The position numbers and the translations under genes were made by a program. Shown in pieces: positions 51,160 through 61,073 of a stretch of 64,000 nucleotides of DNA (position 1 is the stretch's first letter; each line of letters opens with the position of its first letter). Source of the stretch: Melissococcus plutonius ATCC 35311 (lineage in GTDB: Bacteria > Bacillota > Bacilli > Lactobacillales > Enterococcaceae); NCBI RefSeq assembly GCF_000270185.1, contig NC_015516.1, positions 357,001-421,000 of the forward strand. The letters run 5' to 3'. The notes under the pieces were generated by a model that saw only the letters and a list, made by a program, of their open reading frames with translations, had not been told where the DNA came from and made no database searches.

Positions 51160-52113
51160 ATGGTTTTTGGTACGATTGCTACATGGCGGATGGCTCATGA
51201 AGGAGTGATTGAGGCACTTCGCTTATTAGAACAAGGAGAAAAAGCAGGAAATGCTTTAGAAGTATTAATTAAGACTGTTGAAGATTATCCATTTTATAAA
51301 TCGGTTGGTTATGGAGGATTGCCAAACGTTGAAGGAATTCTTGAAATGGATGCAGCTTATATGGATGGAAATACTTTTAAGATAGGTGCTGTAGCTAGCA
51401 TTACAGATGTAAAAAATCCGATTTCTGTCGCAAGGCAACTAAGTGAAGAAAAATTCAACAGTTTTCGTGTTGGACAAGGCGCTACTAGATATGCTATGTT
51501 AAATGGTTTTGAAAGAAAAAATATGCTGACTGAAAGAGCACATAAAATTTGGGAAAAACGATTGAGAGAAATCCATGAGAATCATCTAAATCCCTATGAT
51601 GGACATGATACAGTGGGAGCAGTTACGCTTGATAAAATGGGAACAATGGCAGTTGGGACATCAAGTTCAGGCTTGTTTATGAAAGAACCTGGGCGTGTTG
51701 GTGATTCACCATTATCAGGATCAGGATTTTATGTAGATAGTGCAATTGGTGGCGCTGCAGCAACTGGATTAGGGGAAGATTTGATGAAGGGATGTTTGGC
51801 TTATGAGATTGTTCGTTTGATGGGAGAGGGTAGACGACCACAAGAAGCTTGTGATTCTGCAGTCTACTCGTTTCATGACAAATTAACGAAACGCTATGGT
51901 AAGGCAGGTGCTTTTTCATTGATTGCCATGAATAGTCAAGGCGAGTGGGGAGTTGCTACGAATGTTGAATTTACCTTCAGTGTGGGGACCGATCAAACAG
52001 CCTCACAAATTTTTATTGCAAATGGCTTGTCCGATCATAAAACAAAAATACAACCGATTACAAAACAATGGTTGGATGCTTATGAACAAAGAATTAAAGC
52101 ACCAATAGACTGA
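51160..52113 (+). CDS. Glycosylasparaginase-type Ntn hydrolase
   Basis: 317 aa, N4-(beta-N-acetylglucosaminyl)-L-asparaginase family: cleaves GlcNAc-Asn (or beta-aspartyl peptides in relatives). Autocleavage should occur before Thr151 in DGHDTVGAVTLD, which becomes the nucleophile; downstream RVGDSPLSGSGFYVD and GGAAATGLGED form the substrate site. The N-terminal FGTIATWRMAHEGVIEA matches the family start and there is no signal peptide, so it is cytoplasmic. RBS AAAGGAG. The PTS EIIB and EIIC genes follow, suggesting that the substrate enters as a phosphorylated glycosyl-asparagine. Confidence 0.88.
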   Translation: MVFGTIATWRMAHEGVIEALRLLEQGEKAGNALEVLIKTVEDYPFYKSVGYGGLPNVEGILEMDAAYMDGNTFKIGAVASITDVKNPISVARQLSEEKFNSFRVGQGATRYAMLNGFERKNMLTERAHKIWEKRLREIHENHLNPYDGHDTVGAVTLDKMGTMAVGTSSSGLFMKEPGRVGDSPLSGSGFYVDSAIGGAAATGLGEDLMKGCLAYEIVRLMGEGRRPQEACDSAVYSFHDKLTKRYGKAGAFSLIAMNSQGEWGVATNVEFTFSVGTDQTASQIFIANGLSDHKTKIQPITKQWLDAYEQRIKAPID

Positions 52114-52162
52114 TTAACTGTAATTAAAATTGAAAGAAGTAATGAGATAAAGGAGATAAAAA

Positions 52163-52498
52163 ATGGAAAATAAAAAAGTTTACTTATTTTGTGATGCAGG
52201 CATGTCAACAAGCATCATGGTTAATAAAATGATGGAAGTGGTTAAAGAACATCAAATGCCTTTAGAAATTAACGCTTTTCCCATTGCACAAGCACAAGAA
52301 ATGGTTGATAGAGAAAAACCAGTAGCGATTTTGTTAGGTCCACAAGTGCGTTTTTTGTTAGAAAAAACCAAAGAGCAATTTAAACAGCAAAACATACCAG
52401 TAGCTGCTATTGAACCAGAAACTTATGGCATGATGGATGGTGAAAAAGCAGTGAAAGAGACACTTAAACTAATTAAACAACATAAAAACAAGAAATAA
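52163..52498 (+). CDS. PTS EIIB, lactose/cellobiose family
   Basis: 111 aa cytoplasmic phosphocarrier. Cys10 in YLFCDAGMSTS is the phosphorylation site, with the phosphate loop following it. ILLGPQVRFLLE is the family's second hallmark. RBS AAAGGAG. It lies between the glycosylasparaginase and the EIIC; no EIIA of the lactose/cellobiose type is visible in the operon. Confidence 0.93.
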   Translation: MENKKVYLFCDAGMSTSIMVNKMMEVVKEHQMPLEINAFPIAQAQEMVDREKPVAILLGPQVRFLLEKTKEQFKQQNIPVAAIEPETYGMMDGEKAVKETLKLIKQHKNKK

Positions 52499-52516
52499 TT
52501 GGAGGAAAGAAACATC

Positions 52517-53872
52517 ATGCAAAAGTTCTTAAATTGGTTGGAAAAAAACTTAAAACCATTAGCAAAAATCATTGGTGAAAACAACTATTTAGTTGCAATT
52601 CGAGATGGCTTTTTACTGACAACACCTTTACTTATTGTTGGTTCATTATTTTTATTAATTGCGAACTTTCCTTTGCCGAATTGGAATACCTGGATGACAA
52701 GTATTTTTGGCGAGCATTGGGCAGAGGTGATGGCAGTGCCAGCAAGTGCTAGTTTTGACGTGATGGCAATTTTGACTGTTGTAGCGATTGCTTATAGTTT
52801 AGGAAAACAATTCAAGGTCGATGCTATCCAAGCCGGAATTATTGCACTTGTTTCCTTTTTTATTTTAACTCCCTATACAACTTTGTTCACTCCTGAACAT
52901 AGCAAAAAAATCTATGAAGTGAATAGTTTGCCATTAAAATGGATGGGCTCAAATGGATTATTTTTGGGAATGATTGTTGCACTGATTTCTACACGTTTAT
53001 TTGTAGCAATGATTCGCAAGGGTTGGACTATTAAAATGCCAAATGGTGTACCACCTACCGTTGTGAAATCCTTTGAAGCATTGATTCCAAGTTTTGTTGT
53101 AGTTGCCATTATGTTTTTGATCAATTGGCTTGTTTCTTTAACGAACTATGGTAATTTACAAGAGGTTATTTTTAAATTCCTACAAGCGCCATTATTAAGT
53201 CTTGGAAATACATTAGGTGCTATGGTTGTTGCTTATTTGTTTTTACACTTTTTCTGGTTTTTTGGTATCAATGGCGGTAGTGTCGTTGGTGCTGTTTTTA
53301 ATCCTGTTTTACGGGCATTGTCAGTTGAAAATCTACATGCATTTAAGGATGGCCAGCCAATGCATAATATTATTACAGGACAATTTCAAGATATGTTTGC
53401 GACTGTAGGTGGTGCTGGTTCCACCTTATCATTAGTGATTGTCATGATCTTTTTTTGCAAAAGTCAGCGGATTAAAAAGCTATCCCAACTATCTATCATT
53501 CCAGGAATCTTTGGAATTAATTAACCGATTATTTTTAGATTACCAGTTGTCTTAAATCCGATCATCTTAATTCCATTTGTATTGGTCCAAACAGTGAACA
53601 TTGTTATTACCTATTTTGCAATGCGTTGGCACCTTGTGCCATTAACAAATGGTATTCAACTACCCTGGACAACACCGCCGATTATTTCTGGATTTTTAGT
53701 TAGTGGTTGGCAAGGTGGCGTTTTACAAGGATTATTATTTCTTTTAGGAATGGTTATTTATTATCCATTTGTTAAAGTTATGGATGATCAATATGTGAAC
53801 GAAGAATCAGAGGCGGAAGAAAATGAATCAGAAGAAATAGATCTTGATGGATTTGATTTCAATGATATCTAA
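52517..53872 (+). pseudogene. PTS EIIC, lactose/cellobiose family, in-frame stop
   Basis: Membrane channel of the same PTS. ATG 52517 follows TTGGAGGAAAG (an upstream TTG at 52499 is inside the RBS). The frame holds about eight helices, FFWFFGINGGSVVGAVFNPV and the late IIPGIFGIN, then TAA 53522-53524. The same frame continues PIIFRLPVVLNPIILIPFVL and ends in a Glu/Asp-rich tail at 53872; restored 451 aa. Relatives read N-E-P-I-I-F-G-L-P here, so GAA to TAA removed a conserved Glu near the sugar site. Without the last part the carrier is probably inactive, which would strand the glycosylasparaginase. Confidence 0.92.
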
Positions 53873-54353
53873 AAATAATTTGGTGTATTTGTTAAAAAAT
53901 AGAAATAATGATTAAATATATTAATAAAAATGGCTAGATAAGATACAAACAATTGAGAAAAAAGTACAAGTGTTTATAGAGCAAAGGGTATGTTGATCAA
54001 ATGCTCAAATGATTGGATGAGTTAGCTAAAAATTTCAATTAAAATAATAGTTGTTATTTTATTATATTAAGTGTTTCATGAGACACCATTATGTGGGTGT
54101 TTTGAATGATTTGATCAATTATCTTAAAGGCACAAATTTATTTATAGAGTTTTGCTTGATTGTAAAATAAAATTGACTAATTAAAAATTGATTAGTCATA
54201 AAATAGTAAAGGTATTTAGTTTATTTGTTTCATCTATTCATAATATGAACTTCTATTAGCTATTTATTAAAAAATCACTAATATTGCAAAAGCCCTGATA
54301 GTATGTGAGAATTAACAATAATAAATCTATTAAAAAAGATGGAGGAAAATAAA
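53873..54353. other. Intergenic; weak hairpin
   Basis: Small stem ACACC/GGTGT (54083-54087 with 54096-54100) followed by TTTT may be a weak terminator. No gene recognised. Confidence 0.4.
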
Positions 54354-54683
54354 ATGTCCATGGAAGATAAAGATGTTATTACACAACAAGTAAAACAACT
54401 GGCAGAAAGTGCTGATAAGTCCTTGGATCTAGAAACAATAAAAGAATTAATTTCCTTTGATCAATCAAGTGATGGCATGTTAGCAGATGATGAATTTGAA
54501 ACAATATTACTAGTTACCAATATTCAAAAAATTCAAGCAGAGAAAAAACTTAATGATGAGGTAGTTTCTAATGAACTAGCGATTACATCAGATGATCTAG
54601 AAGAACTATTGAATGGTGAGAGATTTGCAACTCCCAGTGAATTAATTGCAATGAGAAATTTTCTTATGAATAATTATCTATGA
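54354..54683 (+). CDS. Uncharacterised small acidic protein
   Basis: 109 aa, not recognised. ATG 54354 (MSMEDKDVITQQ) follows TGGAGG by about 9 nt; an ATG at 54339 lies in that RBS. The composition is rich in Asp and Glu with few aromatic residues, no membrane segment or signal peptide, and mostly helix-prone, with repeated E-L pairs (LEELLNGERFATPSELIAM). A soluble cytoplasmic protein is likely. Monocistronic with a good RBS, so probably a real gene. Confidence 0.6.
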   Translation: MSMEDKDVITQQVKQLAESADKSLDLETIKELISFDQSSDGMLADDEFETILLVTNIQKIQAEKKLNDEVVSNELAITSDDLEELLNGERFATPSELIAMRNFLMNNYL

Positions 54684-55000
54684 AAATGAATTAATAGACC
54701 TATCAATAATAATAGATTGAATTCATAATTAGGTAGTAAAATAGAATCTAAAAATTTTATTCAGTAGTTTAATAATGATTATTATCATAATTATTGTAGA
54801 CTGACTAGTAACAAGCGATTGCTTCATTCAGTTTGTTAAAGTAGTATAATGGAATAATTAAAACCAATAATTTTGATTGTTTAATTGTCATGGGCGATCA
54901 GTCATTTGCATAATAGAAAGAATAAGCTAAATTACGTCTCTTTGTTTAGAAGAAATTGTTCATAAAATCAATTTGGTAAGCGATAATTCAAAAAATTTAA
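54684..55000. other. Intergenic, nothing recognised
   Basis: 317 bp, AT-rich, no hairpin or gene remnant that I can name. Confidence 0.4.
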
Positions 55001-55047
55001 AAAAATCAGCAGAAAATGGATGGTTACATTTTTTACTGATTTTTTTA
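55001..55047. terminator. Bidirectional terminator
   Basis: AAAAATCAG (55001-55009) pairs with CTGATTTTT (55036-55044), with an inner AAAATG/CATTTT pairing; T tract on the right, A run on the left. Serves the minus-strand oleate hydratase gene and possibly the small acidic protein gene. Confidence 0.82.
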
Positions 55048-55068
55048 TTTTTCTTTTAACTCATTTTG

Positions 55069-56763
55069 TTATTCAAACATTTTTTTAGCTGCTCGTGCTA
55101 ATGTTGGTAAATCTTTATCATAACGAGGTGTTTTGACTAAACGGGACATTGGAACACCAGCAAAATGAAAGGCAGCAATTTCACCTGAACGAACAGCGCT
55201 TTGTTCTGTAAAAATCATTTGATAAGGTTGTTCAACAAATTCGCCAGTGAATGCTAAATTAGTTGAATGTTCTGGAATTATTTCAGGTCTATCACTTTTG
55301 GCACGATTATTAAATAAAGCAGAGGCATAAGGCATATAAACTGGAATACAATTAATAATACTCGCTAAAATTTCTTCCTCTTTATCACGAATATTTCCCG
55401 GACCAGGATCTACCTTTGATAATTGTCCAATCAATTCTTGTGCCATTTCTTTCCCGTTCATTTTGATGTATTGTTTATCAATGAATTCACCACGACGACG
55501 TGGATAAAGAAAGTAGCCCATAGAACAGTTTCATTTGGCTTTTGCTCAGTAAAATGAGGTTGATGGTGAACAACAATTGACATAGTAACATCTTTTTGGC
55601 CGAGTGGTGTAATTGGAGTAGTTGAAATAAATGAATTTAGGGCATTTCCTGGAACTTGTGTAGTAATACGAACAATTTCATTGACAAATAAATGGTTTTT
55701 AGTCGTTAAGGTAAAACTAACCCATTCACTTGCATCTCGATCAGCAAAGAATTTATCAGGATTTCCTAAATTATAAAATTTTTCACTTGCTTTTTTCCAT
55801 AAACTAGATGCGGCACCATAATCCATATTTTCTATAATAGGTGTTTCGAAATCACCTAATGTTGCAGAATCGGTAATAGAACCATTCGTGAATAAAACGG
55901 CAGTATCATTGTCTACTTCAATCGTTTCTTCAGTATTGGTTTCTGTATTTACCATAATCAGCTCTGTAACTGTAATCTCATCTTGCATAGGTGTTTCTTT
56001 AAATTTCCAATCAATGACACGACGATTTAAAATAATCTGACAGCCTTGTGCCTTTAAATAATGAATGAGAGGAAGCATGATACTTTCATATTGATTATAG
56101 CGTGTTCGATTAACACCTACTAAGTGCTCAATTTGGGTAAATTCATAAATCATTTGATGCATATATCGACGTAATTCTTGAGCAGAACTACGTGTTCGAA
56201 AAGCAAACGTTGTTTCCCACATAAACCAAAAATTTGTTTCAAAAAAAATGCGGACTTTTTTTGAAATAATCTTCAATTGTTATATTGTCCAATATTTCTT
56301 CCTCTGAATCTGGTATTGAAATTAATTTAGTTAGTAGCAAACGATCTTGATTGTTAAACCCCATTTTTCCACTATCAACAATACCAATGCCTTCCTCTAA
56401 TAAACGTGCTTTATCGAAAGTTTGATGCTTCGAATCAAAATACCGGGTATCTTCCTCTGCAGTCATTCCAGGCTCAGTTACAGAAGGTATTCGGCTCAAT
56501 AGATCCATTAAATCCACATAGGTTCTATAGTTTAGCATACGACCACCACGAGCAACATAACCTTTACGATTACTTAGAGGATGATGTTCATTCCAATATT
56601 CCTCTGTTTCTGTTTTTGCTAAGTCACCATCATTTGATCCATGTTCATCAATAGTATAAAAGGTAATCTGATTGCCACGCCATTTTCCTTCTTGAATCAA
56701 ATAAACAGCTGCTGCCATATTTGCAATTCCTGCACCAATCATAATTGCCTTGTTTTTTCTCAT
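55069..56763 (-). pseudogene. ohyA: Oleate hydratase (MCRA family), two frameshifts
   Basis: FAD-dependent enzyme hydrating oleate to 10-hydroxystearate. Three consecutive frames cover it. Part 1 has the FAD motif IGAGIANMAAAVYLI and GYVARGGRMLNYRTY. It breaks at an 8-T run (complement near 56249-56256); 7 T restores FFETNFWFMWETTFAF. Part 2 breaks at VLW near 55520, where one G is missing; adding it gives LWGYFLYPRRRGEFID. Part 3 holds EIIPEHSTNLAFTGEFVEQP and the C-terminus. Restored length about 565 aa, normal for the family. The exact start is uncertain: ATG 56763 or GTG 56775. Host fatty-acid detoxification by this route should be lost. Confidence 0.92.
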
Positions 56764-57119
56764 CTTCCTACCCACTTCAATTTTTTAAATTATACGATTC
56801 CTTATTTGAATTTTTATGACGTCTATCAATGAATAATTAAGGACTCTTTTAAATAACATAATAGCTACTATAAATGATAGACCTCTTTATTTTGGTACGC
56901 AAATAATCGAAACAAAATAAGCTGATTATGCCTTAAAAAGTTAATAAAAGGATACTATTTTAAAGGATTGTAAAAGTAAGATGTGAATGCTATAAAAATA
57001 AATAATTCGATAACTTTCAGCAAAAAAATAGGTTTTTTTAAAGTTATTTGATATTATTTTTAATATTCTAAAAATAAAAAATAGGTTATGATAGTAAAAA
57101 CAGTCATTAGGAGAGAAAA
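56764..57119. other. Divergent intergenic region
   Basis: 356 bp with promoters for both flanking genes presumed; no specific site called. Confidence 0.35.
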
Positions 57120-57743
57120 ATGAATTTTTGTAAGAAATATGGTTATTATTTTTTATTGTTGGGAATAATGAGTGATTTTTTAACTCCCTATATTTTAGGA
57201 ATCTTTTATCCAGGTATGAACCAGATGACAATGGTGATGAGTGTTTCTGGTGATATAAATAGTCCAGTTAGAGAAGCTTTTTTGATTATTTCTCTTATTA
57301 CTGGTTGTTTTTTTGTTTTTGCCTTGCCAGCTATTTATCAAACTTTTTCACAAAATTCACGTATCCTTACTGTTTTATTAGTAAGTTCACTGGGTTCCTA
57401 TGGTATAGCAGATTGTATTTTCACTGGTTTATTTAGTATTAATACAAATCAAGTTGTATGGGGAATTTCAACATGGATACATAATATAGGATCTGCTGTA
57501 GGCTATTTAGGTTTTTTGCTATTTCCCTTTTTCTTATTTTTACTTTATTTTAAGCGAGAAGGAAAAATACATAAATATAGTCGTCTTTATTTGATCACAT
57601 GGTTTATTAGTTTATTCTTTGCTGGTATCTATGGATTGGCAAGAATTCCTTTGATTAATCATTGGACAGTAATCAATCAAATTGGCCTGTGTCAACGTGT
57701 GAGTTTCTTTTTTAATTATTTACCATGTTTGTTTTCACGATAG
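57120..57743 (+). CDS. DUF998-family membrane protein
   Basis: 207 aa with about six membrane segments. Early SDFLTPYILGIFYPGM and MVMSVSGDINSPVREAF are the hallmarks of DUF998. RBS TTAGGAGAG. Function of the family is unknown. The last residues (QRVSFFFNYLPCLFSR) look slightly irregular, so a late frameshift is possible. Confidence 0.75.
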   Translation: MNFCKKYGYYFLLLGIMSDFLTPYILGIFYPGMNQMTMVMSVSGDINSPVREAFLIISLITGCFFVFALPAIYQTFSQNSRILTVLLVSSLGSYGIADCIFTGLFSINTNQVVWGISTWIHNIGSAVGYLGFLLFPFFLFLLYFKREGKIHKYSRLYLITWFISLFFAGIYGLARIPLINHWTVINQIGLCQRVSFFFNYLPCLFSR

Positions 57744-57942
57744 ATCAGATAAACATAAAAAATTTTGATAGATTATAAATTTTAAAAAGTAAAATGAAAA
57801 TTATTTAATGAAAAAAATTAGATATTTAAAATTACAGGTATAATAAAAAAATGTTTAATACATAATTATTAATCATAGTAAATGATAATAATGTAAAAAA
57901 TTTATTTGTGTTTAAATAATTATTTTTTAAGCAATTAAAATT

Positions 57943-57980
57943 AATAAACAGCTATTTATTTATAGCTGTTTATTGGTTTT
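57943..57980. terminator. Stem-loop terminator
   Basis: Perfect 13-bp stem (57943-57955 with 57962-57974), 6-nt loop, T-rich flank. Ends the DUF998 transcript. Confidence 0.8.
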
Positions 57981-58019
57981 ATTGTATAAAACTGAATGTG
58001 TCTACTTTGAAATTTCCTA

Positions 58020-58068
58020 TTGACAGGATAAGTCTATAGATGGTAATCTCTTTTTGTAAACGGTTGCT
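58020..58068 (+). promoter_or_regulatory. Candidate prd promoter with downstream cre-like site
   Basis: Consensus -35 TTGACA (58020-58025) with GGTAAT 16 bp later as a modest -10. TGTAAACGGTTGCT at 58055-58068 matches the cre consensus at 12 of 14 positions and lies where bound CcpA would block elongation. The 390-bp distance to the first gene leaves a long leader with no recognised riboswitch. Confidence 0.5.
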
Positions 58069-58460
58069 ATAAATGTGAAATATTGATCATTTTTATGATT
58101 AATAAAAGAAATGAGGTGAGAAAATAAATTTAAAAGGCATACTAGAAACAAAATGATTAATCTTAAATATATATAAATAAATCTGTATATTTTAAGAATT
58201 TATGTAATCAAATAGGTGTTTATTTATTTTATCTAAAAATTAAAAATTAAAAAATTTTCTTGAGCTTTTTATTGGTTAATATTTGTTAAAATAATCACAT
58301 TATCAATTTGATAAATCGGTGGTTAGAAATTATTTATTTTATTGAAATCCTTCGTTCACTTTTATTGATAAAAATTATTAATAAGAGATTTATGTGCTTA
58401 TTATTTAATTGATCACTTTATTTTTATAATTTAATTTTTAAAAAAAGGAAAATAAAAATT

Positions 58461-59696
58461 ATGTGGTTGGGACCAAGCACAAAAATGACAACGTTATATC
58501 ACTTCAATTGTCCGATAGTAAAAGAAATGTATCTACATAGCGATGTAGAAATTCCAGGTGTAGTGGTTGCTGGCATTTCTGAAAACTATCAGGAGAAATT
58601 GGCAGTTGCTCAACAGGTAGGAATTCTAGTTGAACAGCTGCAAGCTGAAGGTGCCATTGTTGTAACAGATGGTTGGGGAAATCATCATATTGATTTTGTC
58701 AGTGTTATCGAGGAAATTGAAAAACGTGGACTTCCCACCGTAGGACTGAGTTTTTTTGGATTACAAGGCAGATCGGTTTGTACAAACGAATATTTGAATA
58801 CATTAATTGATTTCAATAAGGGAACTACCGGCTATGAATCTTGTAAGGTTGGAGAAAATTATTTGTCATCATTGGATGCTCATAAAGCTGTAGCTATTTT
58901 AAAAAATAAGATTGAAAAATGCAAGGTTCATAACAAAAAAACTATGAATCATTTATTAAAAAACAAATTAGTAAAAAAGTATTTTGAAATTCATTCTATT
59001 CGTTTTGGTAAAAAAACAAAAATAGAAAATGAAACCTTAATCATTGCAGAACAAATTCCTGATATTTCTTCTTTTAGTCAATGGATTAAACAGGTAAACA
59101 TAACAATTATTGATCCACAAAAACACGATCCAATTGTTAATTCAAATTTGGATTTTTTCCCCATTGCTTACAAATCGGAAGGTTTACTTGGTGAGGGGAT
59201 TACCTATATTCTAGATGGCGTTGTAGTAATGATTACGGGGGTTGATGAAGTGGGAATACAGCCCGCAAATGTCGGTTCTTCAGAAGGTTTGTTATCAAAA
59301 CATGTCGTTTTTGATACGCCTGGTACACCAAAGAAAACGGATAAGATTATTGCAATTGATCTATTATTTCAAAAAGGTGCAAGCAAAAGCAAAGAAGGCG
59401 TTCGGTCGGCACATGAGGTAGCCGATAAGATGATTGAAACAATTCGAATAGAAATGAAAAAACTTAATAACAAAGCGAAAAAAATGGATACGTATCAAGA
59501 AAAATCAATCACAAAACCTAAAAGAATAGCTCTGGTAAAAATGGTTTCTGGTCTTGGAAATATGTATGAAACAGTCTTATTTCCAAAACAGCCGGGTGGG
59601 TATATTGGTTCTTATTCAACAATGACTGTTTCCAATCGGCCGATCGTTGTTTCTGCAAATCAAATCATGGATGGTGTGATTCATTCGCTTCTTTAA
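58461..59696 (+). CDS. PrdE-PrdD-like fusion; PrdA paralogue in circularly permuted order
   Basis: 411 aa. Residues 1-155 match the C-terminal (23-kDa) part of PrdA: MWLGPSTKMTTLYHF, IVVTDGWGNHHIDF and KRGLPTVGLSFFGLQGR. Residues about 225-411 match the end of the N-terminal (45-kDa) part: PIAYKSEGLLGEGITYILDG, VGSSEGLLS, KMVSGLGNMYETVLFP, ending NQIMDGVIHSLL. In clostridia, separate PrdE and PrdD proteins of about 160 and 250 aa occur in the prd cluster; here they appear joined by a Lys-rich linker. The pyruvoyl-forming Cys of PrdA is replaced by Trp2, so no autocleavage is expected. Probable accessory or maturation factor for the reductase. RBS AAAGGA upstream. Confidence 0.82.
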   Translation: MWLGPSTKMTTLYHFNCPIVKEMYLHSDVEIPGVVVAGISENYQEKLAVAQQVGILVEQLQAEGAIVVTDGWGNHHIDFVSVIEEIEKRGLPTVGLSFFGLQGRSVCTNEYLNTLIDFNKGTTGYESCKVGENYLSSLDAHKAVAILKNKIEKCKVHNKKTMNHLLKNKLVKKYFEIHSIRFGKKTKIENETLIIAEQIPDISSFSQWIKQVNITIIDPQKHDPIVNSNLDFFPIAYKSEGLLGEGITYILDGVVVMITGVDEVGIQPANVGSSEGLLSKHVVFDTPGTPKKTDKIIAIDLLFQKGASKSKEGVRSAHEVADKMIETIRIEMKKLNNKAKKMDTYQEKSITKPKRIALVKMVSGLGNMYETVLFPKQPGGYIGSYSTMTVSNRPIVVSANQIMDGVIHSLL

Positions 59697-59731
59697 TAGA
59701 ATTGCTAGAACAAAGTTAAGGAGAACAAACG

Positions 59732-61024
59732 ATGAAAGAATTGTATGACTTTGCCTTAAAACAAGGGGTTGGTATAGCTAGTGAACCTGTTGTTTCAAAA
59801 AATGAGACAATCAAACGCGGACAACTGATTGCATGTTGTCCAGCAGGGAAATTGGGAAATAATATTCATAGTAGTGTTTCTGGTATTGTTAAGGAAATTA
59901 ATGAGACAGATATTTTAATACAACCGGATGACGTACAGACAAAAGAATATCTTCCTTTGTCTAGGGAAACTCCATTAGAGCGGATTCAGGAAGCTGGTAT
60001 TATTGGATTAGGTGGTGCTGGTTTTCCAACAGCAAAAAAACTTGATTATACGTTTCAAGGAGATGGGACTCTTTTAATTAACGCAGCAGAATGTGAACCA
60101 ATTTTAGATCATAATATTCAACGTATTGAAGCCAATATAAAAGAAATTATTCAGGGAATTAAAATCGTTATGACACTTACCCATGCTACAAGAGCTATTA
60201 TAGCGATAAAACATTGCCATACAGCAACGATTGAGATTTTAGAGAAAAATTGTTCGAAAAATATTTCTATTCATGAATTACCGAGTATCTATCCTGTTGG
60301 TGATGAGCGAGCATTGGTTAGAGAATGTTTAGGAATTCTTTTAAAAGTAGATCAACTGCCACTAGAAGCAAACGCGATTGTCAGTAATTTAGAAACAATT
60401 TTTAGAATATATGAAGCAGTTGAATTAAGAAAACCTTTTATTGATAAAGATTTAACAGTAGCTGGTAAATTAAAAGAATCTGGATCTGTAAATGTTTTGT
60501 TGGATGTTCCAATCGGAAAAAAATTTAATGAAGTTTTTGAACTTGTAGGTGGTATTGGTAAAGAATACGGGGAGATTATTGAAGGTGGTCCATTTATGGG
60601 AAAACGTACCACCCAGGAAAATTATCTTCAAAAAAATACAGGTGGATTGATTGCGGCTGAAACATTCCTAAATGGACCAAAAAAACTAGGATTATTGGTC
60701 TGTGCTTGTGGAGCAGATGAAGATCGATTAAAAGAGATTGCTGGTAGTATGAACTCTGAAGTAGCAGGTATTGAATATTGTAAGCAGGCAGTGAAAGTGA
60801 ACAATAAGTTAAAATGTACAAACCCAGGGATTTGTCCAGGTCAAGTTCAAAAGATCATGGCACTAAAAAAAGCAGGTGCCCTAGGTGTATTAATTAGTAA
60901 TTGTACGGATTGTTCAAATACTGTAATGTCTTGCGCACCAAAAATGAAATTACCTGTCTACCATGCAACAGACGGCGCTTTAAGAGCTTGCAATATGAAA
61001 TTAGTCCGGAGAATAAAAGAATAG
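59732..61024 (+). CDS. prdC: PrdC, electron-transfer protein of proline reductase
   Basis: 430 aa, RnfC/NuoF-related cytoplasmic protein that passes reducing equivalents to proline reductase. An N-terminal barrel-sandwich part (about 1-75), then the flavin-binding signature GIIGLGGAGFPTAKKLDY and NAAECEPILDHNIQ, an SLBB-like section, and a Cys-rich end: LLVCACGADEDR, KCTNPGICPGQV, NCTDCSNTVMSCAP. In clostridia PrdC is often a selenoprotein; here no in-frame TGA occurs, so all sites are Cys. RBS AAGGAG. Gene order prdED-like, prdC, prdA, small protein, prdB supports the call. Confidence 0.88.
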   Translation: MKELYDFALKQGVGIASEPVVSKNETIKRGQLIACCPAGKLGNNIHSSVSGIVKEINETDILIQPDDVQTKEYLPLSRETPLERIQEAGIIGLGGAGFPTAKKLDYTFQGDGTLLINAAECEPILDHNIQRIEANIKEIIQGIKIVMTLTHATRAIIAIKHCHTATIEILEKNCSKNISIHELPSIYPVGDERALVRECLGILLKVDQLPLEANAIVSNLETIFRIYEAVELRKPFIDKDLTVAGKLKESGSVNVLLDVPIGKKFNEVFELVGGIGKEYGEIIEGGPFMGKRTTQENYLQKNTGGLIAAETFLNGPKKLGLLVCACGADEDRLKEIAGSMNSEVAGIEYCKQAVKVNNKLKCTNPGICPGQVQKIMALKKAGALGVLISNCTDCSNTVMSCAPKMKLPVYHATDGALRACNMKLVRRIKE

Positions 61025-61073
61025 TCTGAATAAACGAAAGCATTAAATTTTTATATATAAAGGAGAGAATTTT

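Larger units (their letters stand above)
57744..58460. other. Region upstream of prd operon
   Basis: 717 bp holding the terminator at 57943-57980 and a candidate promoter with a cre-like site at 58020-58068. A good RBS-like GAGGTGAG near 58112 is not followed by an open frame. No regulator gene (PrdR) is present here. Confidence 0.5.

Noticed and set aside
56406-56832. Plus-strand open frames opposite oleate hydratase
   Set aside because: Antisense shadows of a well recognised protein; composition rich in His, Leu and Phe as expected from reverse reading.
58105-58200. Possible leader gene after GAGGTGAG upstream of prd
   Set aside because: No ATG, GTG or TTG at suitable spacing with an open frame of useful length.
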